This document shows, one piece after another, positions 51,980 to 61,972 of a stretch of DNA of 64,000 nt. This stretch comes from Rhizomys pruinosus (taxonomy: Eukaryota > Chordata > Mammalia > Rodentia > Spalacidae). The stretch covers positions 253,259-317,258 of the forward strand of contig VZQC01013958.1 of NCBI GenBank assembly GCA_009823505.1, written 5' to 3'. Each line of letters begins with the position of its first letter. The first letter of the stretch is position 1. The position numbers and the translations under genes are program-made. The notes below the pieces were generated by a model, which worked only from the letters and a program-made list of their open reading frames with translations, was not told the DNA's origin and made no database searches.

Positions 51980-52940
51980 GCCGGCCAGTGGCACATGCCT
52001 TTAATCCCAGTACTGTTAGTCATATATAACAGTCCCCTCTTAGATACAATTTTACTTTCTGAGGTTCCAGTTATTCATGTCAACAAATGTTCAAAGGTAT
52101 TAAATAAAAATTCTAGAATTGAACACAAAGCTCATAAGTTTGAAGTTGTATATTGTTCTAAAGAACATTGTGAAATCTTGTACCATTCTAATTTGTTCTG
52201 TTTCAGGAAGCAGCCTAATCTTTGTCCCCACATGCATGCATTCCTGTTAGTCACTAGTCATTAGTCACACAGTAACTGCCTCAATAGAAGATAAACTTTC
52301 GTTATTATTACTGCCTGTGTTCCAGAAACCCTTATTTTACTAAATGGCCCCAATGCATAATGGTAATGATTCTGGCAAGTTTATTAGTAAATATTGTGAT
52401 GAGTGTTCTAGTTTGTTATGATTATTGTTATAATCTCTTACTGTGCCTAAGTTATAAATTCATTTTACCACTATGTATAGGAAAAAAAAATACAAGGCTC
52501 AGTACTATCTACTCATTCAGGTATCCACTGATAAGGAGGGATTCTTGGAATTCAAACATCTACTGATAAGAAGGATAGATAGTTGTATCCTACTACTGTT
52601 GGCTGATTGACTTTATAACAAACAACCACCAAAAAAAGGTTTGAAAAAACAAAATAGTTTGGAAGTCTTTGGGGTCTTAGGGTGGAGACTGATTTCTGAA
52701 GACTGAAGAATTTCCTTTGGAAATACTTCCCAGCTCAAAGCCTGGTGTGGCCTGGGAGGAATCTGTGTTGTAATAGCTATGTGTCACTGAGAACTGAAAA
52801 GACAGGGTTAAGACCACAAAACGGGCTGCAAGCCATATATGGAGAAACCCATTTCTTAAAACTTGTGGTGACTTCATGTTCTGCTTTCAGGCTTCTGAAA
52901 ACTGAAGTCGTAGACTTTGCAAAGCTGGTTGTTAAAAACA
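51980..52940. other. GLIPR1 upstream region
   Basis: A 35-bp B1 head fragment at 51980-52015, then no repeat recognised. Promoter elements could not be assigned by eye. Confidence 0.4.
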
Positions 52941-52943
52941 GAG

Positions 52944-53038
52944 GGGCCTGGACATGTAGCTTAGTGGCAGAGCACTTGCCTAGCACACACAGGCCCTGGG
53001 TTCAATCCCTATCAGAGAAAGAAGAAAAAAAAAAAAAA
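52944..53038 (+). repeat. ID SINE, sense, just upstream of GLIPR1
   Basis: gggcctggacatgtagctta, gtggcagagcacttgcctag and gggttcaatccctatc are the BC1/ID head with tRNA-like A and B boxes, followed by an A-run (53024-53038). It ends 80 bp before the GLIPR1 start codon. Confidence 0.88.
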
Positions 53039-53118
53039 GCCTGAAAATTCTGAGAGAACGGAGAAAACCACCAGAAACCTGTGGCTCTGGATTCTAGGTC
53101 GGAGCAGTCTAAGGGAGC

Positions 53119-53292
53119 ATGCAGCTGGTCCTCGCGTTGCTGGTCTGGACGGCTTCTACAGTCTCTAGCTCTCCATATACGCCAAGCACTTTGCCAGGTA
53201 TCAAAAATGAAGATTTCATCAAAGAGTGTGTTCACATTCATAACAAGTTTCGTTCAAAAGTGAATCCAACAGCCAAAAATATGTTGTACATG
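53119..53292 (+). CDS. GLIPR1: GLIPR1 exon 1
   Basis: ATG at 53119 is followed by a hydrophobic signal peptide of about 17-18 residues. The exon ends in MLYM with donor GTGAGT at 53293, phase 0. It encodes 58 residues. A noisy second copy lies at 60314. Confidence 0.92.
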
Positions 53293-55050
53293 GTGAGTAA
53301 ACTATCAGTGTGTAGCATATGTCAGTCAAAAATTCTGGGAAATTCTGATTTTTTTTTTTTTTTTTTTTTTTTTGCTTGTAACTAATGTGTGCAGCAAATT
53401 CACAATCTGTACTCAAAACCTACAGGTGTAACCCTTTACTGTGGGCCGCCTCAGCAAACTCCAGGCATGTTTTGTTCTGAGTACATCCTTGCTTCTTGTC
53501 ATGAGTAGTAGACGTCTCTTTTTTTGTCATTTTCTTTCCTGTTAACATTTGTGGTGTTTTATTATGTGTGTTTTAGATTTTTTTTATAATCTATTAGTTG
53601 TATAAAATAATGGGTTCCATCATGACAACTTCTCATAATGCTTTGTTTACAGTCTCCCACACCCAGTTACCTTCTGCTTTGCAGAGGACCTGGGTTCAGT
53701 CCCCAGCACCCACATGGCCGCTAACCACTGTCCTTAATTCCAGTTCCAGGTAATCTGATGCCATCTTCTGACTGCCTCGAGCATTGCACAAGGGTGCACT
53801 TACATGCATGCAGGCCATACACTCATACACATGTAATCAAAATAATAATTAAAAAAATTAAAGACATATCAATTATCCAAATCCATGCACATGAGCATCT
53901 TCCCATTTTGTAGTGTTGCCTCTAATATTGCCCTTCAGTTTTCACTGAAGAGGTCTTTTACATCCTTGGTATTTACTTCCTTGGTAGGGGGTATTTTATT
54001 GGAGGGATATTAGAATGGAATTGTTTTTCAAATTTCTTCTTACAGAAAGTTCATGACATGACTAGTTTATACAAAAGTGACACCATATGTTGATTTTGCA
54101 TCCTGTTACTTCACTGAACTCACTCTCAGAACTTCCTGTCAGAGGACCATATTGTCAACAGACAAGGCTGCTTCTACCACTTCCTCTCCTATTCACATCC
54201 ATTTATTTCTTTCCCTTTCAACTGATTACTTTTTTATTTTATTTATTATCTTTATCTTATGTGTATGAGTGTATTGTCTGCATGTGTTTAAGTGCACCTG
54301 TGTCATGCAAGGGCAGTGGAGTCTGAAGAGGGCATCAGATTCCCCTGGAACTGGAGTTATGACAGACAGTTGCCAGCCGCAATGTGGGTGCTGGGAATCG
54401 AACCCCCATCCTCTGCAAGAGCAGCCAGTGCTCCCATCCACTGAACCATTTCTCCAGCCCTCACCTGATTACATTGTACTTTCTCTCAGCCCTATTAGCA
54501 GCTGGAGACTGTAGCCTAGAAGAACTGTAGGGAGTGGTTCTTTCTCTATTCTCATCACCCTCATTCACCATTCTTCCTGAGACAGAGAGAAGTGTAATCC
54601 AGCATCAAAGAGTAAGCTAGTGTGTCTAGAGAGTGAGCAGGTGGAACCTTGCGTCAAAGAAAGAGTAAGCTAGTGTGTCTACAGAGTGAGCAGGTAGAAC
54701 CTGGTATCAAAGAGTAAGCTAGTGCGTCTACAGAGTGAACAGGTGGTGGCTTTATATTTTTGAATAAAGAGATTTCATTCTTGACTTCTGTATTGTTTAT
54801 TATTCTGCAGTCTTGGGATCCAGCACTAGCCCAAATTGCAAAAGCCTGGGCAGAAGTTTGTAACTTTAAACACAACCCACAGCTGAAATCAAGGCTACAC
54901 CCAAACTTCACTGCTGTGGGAGAAAATATCTGGACCGGATCGTTAGTTCTCTTTTCAGTGACTTCAGCCGTCTCCAACTGGTATAATGAAATTAAGGACT
55001 ATGACTTCAACACTAGGAAATGCAGAAACGTCTGTGGCCACTACACACAG
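53119..55050 (+). CDS. GLIPR1: GLIPR1, glioma pathogenesis-related protein 1 (exons 1-2)
   Basis: The 5' part of a CAP-domain gene. Joined exons 53119-53292 and 54811-55050 give 138 residues without a break: a signal peptide (MQLVLALLVWTASTVSS), then GIKNEDFIKECVHIHNKFRS, the first helix of CAP, then WDPALAQIAKAWA, HPNFTAVGENIWTG and CGHYTQ. Human GLIPR1 shares the IENEDFIK-type start and the WDPALAQIAKAWA block, which separates it from GLIPR1L1 and GLIPR1L2. The product is expected to be secreted or anchored in membranes by a C-terminal helix not in this window. Exon 3, expected to begin with the V-x-W of the first CRISP signature, was not found to 64000. In humans the gene is a p53 target; that cannot be judged here. 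Confidence 0.9.
53680..53850 (+). repeat. B2 SINE, sense, 5' truncated
   Basis: gcagaggacctgggttcagt to the A-rich tail at 53835-53862. Confidence 0.88.
54255..54462 (-). repeat. B2 SINE, antisense
   Basis: tatgtgtatgagtgtattgt to aaccatttctccagccct. Confidence 0.88.
54604..54748. repeat. Three-fold 53-bp tandem repeat near GLIPR1 exon 2
   Basis: Three units of about 53 bp share agagtaagctagtgtgtcta and gagtgagcaggt. The array ends 62 bp before exon 2, and the homology with 57250-61972 ends exactly at its right edge. Confidence 0.9.
54811..55050 (+). CDS. GLIPR1: GLIPR1 exon 2
   Basis: The acceptor is tattctgcag (AG 54809-54810) and the donor GTAACC starts at 55051. 240 nt, phase 0 at both ends, 80 residues from SWDPALAQ to GHYTQ. 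It holds the CAP core with GENIWTG and the start of the first CRISP signature. There is no second copy of this exon in the window. Confidence 0.93.
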
Positions 55051-55074
55051 GTAACCATGGCCTTGTATTTTTTT

Positions 55075-55628
55075 TCAAATATTTTATGATTTTTATTTTA
55101 TGTATATGAGTGTATTGCATGTAGGTAGATGCATGCCCACAGAGGTGAGAAGAAGGCATCTGATCCCCTGGAACTGGACTTACAGATGGTTGTTAGCACC
55201 CATGTGAGTGCTGGGAATCGAACCCAGGTCCTCTGTAAGAGCAACCAGTGCTCTTAGCTGCCGAGCCATCTGTTCGGCCCCACCCCTATATTTTCCTGAA
55301 ACCATATTTAAAAAAATTTTTTTTTGTCTCCCTATAGCCCCAGCTGGCCTGGAACTTCTCTGTAGACCAGGCTGGCCTTGAACTCACAAAGATCCTCCTG
55401 CCTCTGCCTCCCAAGTGCTAGGATTAAAGACGTGTGCCACCACACCCGGCCAGAAACCTTATTTTTATTTTTATTTTTTTTTTTTGGTCTTTTTGAGACA
55501 GGGTCTCCCTGTAGCCCCAGCTGTTCTGGAACTCACTCTGTAGACCAGGCCAGCCTTGAACTCACAAAGATCCGCCTGCCTCTTCCTCCCAAGTGCTAGG
55601 ATTAAAGGCGTGCACCACCACGCCTGGT
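55075..55628 (-). repeat. B2 and two B1 SINEs, all antisense
   Basis: 55075-55283 is an old B2. 55318-55452 and 55484-55628 are two B1s, each ending in the gccaccac-type head. All sit in GLIPR1 intron 2. Confidence 0.88.
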
Positions 55629-55634
55629 AGAAAC

Positions 55635-57245
55635 CATATTTTTAAAGGCGAAGACAGAACTGGAACTTGGGATTAAGAAAATATATAGTAAGTTAGTATG
55701 ATTATAAATATGAGTGAGCTTTAGTCTACAAAAACAATAAATGGAAGGCTCCAACATTACTAGACATGGTGCTTGGAAATGTGGGTTATGTGGACTTAAG
55801 TAATATGTGAGGGCCATATTAGATAACTTGCATATATTATATTATTCAAAGTCTTGTAGCCTATCTAACAACTGAATCTGAGCTCTCCTTTTAGCTAAAT
55901 AGCAGTGGAGAAATATCTTAATTTCTCTGACTCCATTTGCCGGTCTATGGGTATCAGCACCTTCCTTACAAGTTTGTGCTAAGAACTGAATGAGGCCTTC
56001 AACTTATAAAGATAGACCCCATGTTCACTTACAAAGTGGTCATCATAGCTCCATTCTCCTAGACCCAGGACCCCATGATGACACTCCTCCTCTAAAGGGA
56101 AGATAGAATGTGGCAGTCTCCTAAAGACATTAGAATCACTAGTTTGTCTCTCATATCTCTAAAACAAAGACTGTATTTTGAAAATTAATCTCCTTGGTTC
56201 CAAAATAGCCCTCCTTTTTTTTCCTGATCTATAGGGAGAAATTACAGAAAATCTCAGTTAATTTAAGGAAGTCTGTGAAATCTCAGGCCTTCCTGACATA
56301 AACTTCAGTTTACTCTTCTTGTTCTGGCTCCCTGGGATGAGGGATGTGAAATGTCTTAACTCGTACAGACAAGCATGGACAAACAAGTCTATTGTAAATT
56401 AAACTCTTCCAACAGCTACATATTTGAAATGCCGAGATACTTAAAATTCAGTCAAGATACCAGTCTCATTCATATATATAGTATACCCTCTACACCTGGT
56501 TCATTTTGCCTCAAGTCTCTTTCTCTTCCTTTGACAAACTTACTCTGTTTGAAGAACCAACCCACATATCTCTTGCTGTCTGAAACCGTGCACTAGCCCT
56601 TGGCAAGGGCAGTTGCTATGCCCTCTTGGCTCACATGGCCTGTCGAATTGTACTACCCTTGCACCTATGTGTCTCCCCAAGTCAGAGAGAGAGCAAGCTC
56701 CTGAGAGCCAGAAGTTTCCCAGCTGCCTCCTGTTCTCCCTGCCCCCCCCCCATTTCTCTGCACGCTCACTTCTGAGGCTGTACCCTAAGGTTAGAGCGTA
56801 AACTAATCACAGGCTCTGCTGTGGAAGGAACTGTCAACACTTTTGGGTTGACAATTAACAGAGTAGAGCCCATGATCTTCTCTCCCAACAGCCGTGTTGG
56901 AAGAAGGATTTGATATAGCTTGGCTATAGATTCCTGTTTCATGATTATAAGAAACCTTGCTGGGGATTCAAGATTACTGTTACCATTTCAAATTCATGCT
57001 GGAAAGTTACCTAAAGTGGGAATTCTAACCCCCCACTTATGTTAATCTTCTATTGAAAATCACCATGTTTCACATGCCGGACAATAGTAGAGGCTGTGCA
57101 GAGTGAATAGAATGCATTTAGAACTATCTCCTTGCTAATAACATATTTTTATTTATTAACATTATACTTATCAATACGTTTAAGTTCACTGGAAATAGAC
57201 TAAACATTTAAGAACAATTTTGGTATAATTGTTTGAAACTTTTTT
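55635..57245. other. GLIPR1 intron 2, nothing recognised
   Basis: No exon with CAP features; exon 3 of GLIPR1 is not here. No repeat family recognised. A C-run lies at 56741-56750. Confidence 0.45.
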
Positions 57246-60125
57246 TTCCAGGGGAATCCGAGACCCTCTTCTGACCTCGCGCAATTGCACGACATGGGTG
57301 CACAACCTACATGCAGACAGTAAACATTCATCAAATACAAAAATAAATACAATTTAAAAAAAAAAAAAAAAAAGAACATGGGTTGGAAATAAACCTGAAA
57401 ACTACTCCTCAACAGTTGTTGAGAAGAAGTATAGATGATTTGGATTTTGGAAAATGTTAAGTGCTATTGAAACTTTGACCTACACATCAAACTGTATGAG
57501 ATAATTTAATTTAAAGTTTTGGTTTCTGTATTCTATATAATTAAAGCTATTTTTATACATTATCTGTAGTTTTAAATAAAAATGTTTTGGAGGTTTGTTT
57601 ACAAAAAAAAAAGGAGGGTATTTGCTACATGGCACCCACTTAGCAAAAAGTCAATCTTGAAAACAATTTCTTTCTTAACAAATATCTATGTTGATCAGGA
57701 TGCCAACACAGCAAAAAGCAAAGTAGTGTGAGAAATTCCTGGGAACACTTTGTCATTTATAAGCCTTCCTGGAAATAGAAGCTTGCATTTCCGTTATTCT
57801 GTGGCAAACCACCTCTGTGGGTTTTCATCGCAGAAGCCTAATGTGAATGGAGAAGTTAAAGGTTGGCTCTGAGAACTTAAACTACTCTGTAAATAATAGC
57901 ATAAAGTGTGCCTGCTGGCGTGGTGGCGCACGCTTTTTTTTTTTTTAATAACTTTATTTATTTGATTTGTTCTTTGTGAGTTCAAGGAGGCCAGCCTGGT
58001 CGACAGCTACAGGAACGGCTGGGACTACAGGGAGACCCTGGCGCGAAAAGACCAAAAAAAAAAAAGTGGACTCTGTTGTAAACCTTCCTTTCTGAATATC
58101 ATTTTCAGAAAATCAGAGAAAGCATTGATTCAATGTCAAGATAATAACTCTCAGTCTTGGGAGATGTGTGTGTACAATGGAGCCTACTCAAGCAATCACA
58201 AATGGCACTAAATTTGCCTGCTTGGGGGGGGGGTCTCATAGTTTCTTGTTCGATGTTCATGAACCAGAGAGTCCAATTTAGCAGAGACCCAGAGGATGAG
58301 AAGCAGGTTCTAGCCTGCCTACCACTGCAAACTGGAAGAACCTCTCTGCTGATTAGCACTACAATGATCAAAAAGTTCCTTCTGAGCCTCAGACACAAAG
58401 ATGCTTATTATTTATGGACATTATGGAAAGAAAGGCCTTAAATCTGTGTCTCCATGTGCTCTTCAGTGTGGCCATCCATTTAAATGGCTTTTGCCTTGAG
58501 TAGCTTATTATAGATGGACAATGATGGAAAGAAAACAATATCCTAAACAAAACGACATTGTAAATGAGGGTTTTCCGTGGATTTTGTTGTTTTACTTGAT
58601 CATCACCTATCTGAGTCTAAACTCTAGAAAGAACTTACCTTGCTAGTTGCAGAAAGCTATCTGTCCCCTTTCCCGGATGGGTTGAGTGATCTCTCTTGTG
58701 GGGCATGTACTGTTCTCTGCATCCATCCAGGCCAACACCCTCTCCTATAGCTACTCTTATCTCTGTCATCTTATAGCTCTTTGAACTCTTTGTGCTTTTA
58801 GCTTTGTAACATTAAGCCCCAATACATAGAATGGAGATTTAATGTTTGTTTAATTAAGGTATTAGCTAACTAATTTGATAATTCCAAACCTCTATGACGA
58901 GAAGAATTTTTAAAAAAAGTAACATACCAGGTGTGGTGGGCGCACGCCTTTAATCATAGCCCTCAGGAGGCAGCGGATCTTTGTGAGATTCAAGCCAGCC
59001 TGGTCTACAGAGCGAGTTCCAGACAACGGTGGCTACAGGAAGACCCTTCTCAAAAAAAGACAAAAACAAACAAACAAAAAATAAGACTCATTTATCAATT
59101 TCTGGGTGTAAAGATTAGTAAGAAAACGGTTCAAGGTCCTTCCTTAAAAGAGAATTTGCCGCCAGTGGCACATGCCTTTAATCCCATTACTGGGTAGTCA
59201 TATATAACAGTCCCCTCTTAGATACAATTTTACTTTCTGAGGTTCCAGTTATTCATGTCAACAAATGTTCAAAGGTATTAAATAAAAATTCTAGAATTGA
59301 ACACAAAGCTCATAAATTTTGAAGTTGTATTTGTTCCTAAAGAAATTGTGAAATCTGGTAACCTTCTAAATTGTTCGGTTCAGGAGCCAGCCTAATCTTT
59401 TTTCCCCAAACATCATGCATTCCTGTTAGTCCATAGTCAGGAGCACACAGTAACTGCCTCAATAGAAGATAAACTTTCGTTATTATTACTGCCTGTGTTC
59501 CAGAAACCCTTATTTTACTAAATGGCCCCAATGCATAATGGTAATGATTCTGGCAAGTTTATTAGTAAATATTGTGATGAGTGTTCTAGTTTGTTATGAT
59601 TATTGTTATAATCTCTTACTGTGCCTAACTTATAAATTCATTTTACCAGATGTATAGGAAAAAAAAATACAAGGCTCAGTACTATCTACTCATTCAGGTA
59701 TCCACTGATAAGGAGGGATTCCTTGGAAGTCAAACATCTACTGATAATAAGGATAGATAGTTTTTGTATCCTACGCTGTTGGCCTGGATTGACTTTATAA
59801 CAAAAACAGCCAACAAAAAAAGGTTTGAAAAAACAAAATAGTTTGGAAGTCTTTGGGGTCTTAGGGTGGAGACTGATTTCTGAAGACTGAAGAATTTCCT
59901 TTGGAAATACTTCCCAGCTCAAAGCCTGGTGTGGCCTGGGAGGAATCTGTGTTGTAATAGCTATGTGTCACTGAGAACTGAAAAGACAGGGTTAAGACCA
60001 CAAAACGGGCTGCAAGCCATATATGGAGAAACCCATTTCTTAAAACTTGTGGTGACTTCATGTTCTGCTTTCAGGCTTCTGAAAACCGAAGTCGTAGACT
60101 TTGCAAAGCTGGTTGTTAAAAACAG

Positions 60126-60226
60126 AGGGGCCTGGACATGTAGCTTAGTGGCAGAGGCCTTTGCCTATGCACAACAGGCCCTTGGATTCAATTCCCTATC
60201 AGAGAAAGAGAAAAAAAAAAAAAAAG
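60126..60226 (+). repeat. ID SINE, sense, second copy
   Basis: Counterpart of 52944-53038 with inserted bases in the anticodon-arm region. Confidence 0.85.
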
Positions 60227-60313
60227 CCTGATAAATTGAGTACTGATGAGAACGGAGAAAAACCACCAGAAACCTGTGGCTCTGGATTCTAGGTCGGAGC
60301 AGTCTAAGGGAGC

Positions 60314-60494
60314 ATGCAGCTGGTCCTCGCGTTGCTGGTCTGGACGGCTTCTACAGTCTCTAGCTCTCCATATACGCCAAGCACTTTGCCAGGTATCAAA
60401 AATGAAGATTTCATCAAAGAGTGTGTTCACATTCATAACAAGTTTCTTCAAAATTGATCCAACAGCCAAAATATGTTGTACATGGGTTTTGAGT
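60314..60494 (+). pseudogene. GLIPR1: Broken second copy of GLIPR1 exon 1
   Basis: ATG at 60314 opens the same signal peptide and CAP start as 53119, identical for 44 codons. It then loses frame after HIHNKF through small deletions and meets a stop. The donor is also changed (extra bases after the ATG codon). Given the surrounding noise this is more likely sequence error than a true pseudogene. Confidence 0.7.
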
Positions 60495-61972
60495 AAACTA
60501 TCAGTGTGTTTGTGTAGCATTGTCAGTCAAAAAATCTGGGAAAATTCTGATTTTTTTATTTTTTTTTTTTTTTTTTTGCTTTGTAAACTAAATGTGTGCA
60601 AGCAAAATTCACAATCTGTACTCAAAACCCTACAGGTTGTAAACACTTTACTGTGGGCCGCCTCAGCAAACTCCAGGCATGTTTTGTTCTGAGTACATCC
60701 TTGCTTCTTGTCATGAGTAGTAGACGTCTTCTTTTTGTCATTTCTTTTCCTGTTAAACATTTGTGGTGTTTTATTATGTGTGTTTTAGATTTTTTTTATC
60801 ATCTATTTATTTGTATAAACATAATGGGTATCCATCATGACAAACTTGTCTCATAAGCTTTGTTTACAGTCTCCTCACACCCATTACTTCTGCTTGGCAG
60901 GGACGCTGGGTTCAAAGTCCCCAGCACCCACATGGCGGCTAAACCACTGTCCTTAATTCCAGTTCCAGGTAATCAATGCCATGATCTTTGACTGCCCTCG
61001 AGCATTGCACAAGGTGCAATTCACATGCATGGCAGGCCTACACTCATACACAGTATGTAAATCAAAATAATTAATTAAAAAATTAAAGACCTTCAATTAT
61101 CCAAATCCATGCACATGAGCATCTTCCCATTTTGTAGTGTTGCCTCTAATATTGCCCTTCAGTTTTCACTGAAGAGGTCTTTTACATCCTTGGTATTTAC
61201 TTCCTTGGTAGGGGGGATTTTATGGGAGGGAGAGTTAGAATGGAATTGGGGTTTCAAATTGCGTCTTTCTTCGTACAGAAGTTCTATGACATGACTAGTT
61301 ATACAAAAGTGACACCAATTTGTTGATTTTGCTCACTCTGTTACTTCACTGAACTCACTCTCAGACTTCCTGTCAGAGGCCATATTGTCAACAGACAAGG
61401 CTGCTTCTACCCACTTCCTCTCCTCATCACATCCATTTATTTTTCCCTTCACTGATTATTTGTTTATTTTATTTATTATCTGTATCTGTGTTGTATAGTG
61501 TATTGTCTGCATTGTTAAGTGCACCTGTGTCAGCAAGGGCATGGAGTCCTAAGAGGGCATCGCAGATCCCTGGAACGTGCGGTTATGACAGTACAGTTGC
61601 CAGCCGCAATGGGTGGGTGCTGGGAATCGACCCCCCATCCCTCGAAGAGCATCCAGTGCTCACCACTGAAACCATTTCTCCAGCCCTCACCTGATTACAT
61701 TGTACTTTCTCTCAGCCCTATTAGCAGCTGAGACTGTAGCCTAGAAGAACTGTAGGGAGTGGTTCTTTCTCTATTCTCATCACCCTCATTCACCATTCTT
61801 CCTGAGACAGAGAGAAGTGTAATCCAGCATCAAAGAGTAAGCTAGTGTGTCTAAGAGTGAGCAGGTGGAACCTTGCGTCAAAGAAAGAGTAAGCTAGTGT
61901 GTCTACAGAGTGAGCAGGTAGAACCTGGTATCAAAGAGTAAGCTAGTGCGTCTACAGAGTGCAACAGGTGGT

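Larger units (their letters stand above)
48043..54748. repeat. Segment present again, rearranged, at 57250-64000
   Basis: 48043-49950 matches 61973-63885 at near identity, with about four substitutions and a few length differences noticed. 50088-54748 matches 57250-61972 with patchy indel noise. The copy has the two halves in swapped order. A single N at 49956 lies at a broken B2. Confidence 0.85.
57250..61972. other. Noisy second copy of 50088-54748
   Basis: The order of sequence is the same as 50088-54748. Stretches such as 58295-58860, 59440-59690 and 59840-60160 are almost identical to it. Others, chiefly SINEs and homopolymers (57250-57420, 57900-58060, 58900-59420, 60880-61080, 61200-61680), carry scattered one-base losses and gains. 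This pattern fits a long-read gap fill polished only where short reads map uniquely. Confidence 0.8.

Noticed and set aside
60314..60494. A second functional GLIPR1 gene
   Set aside because: Only exon 1 is repeated, it is frameshifted, its donor is damaged, and it sits in noisy sequence.
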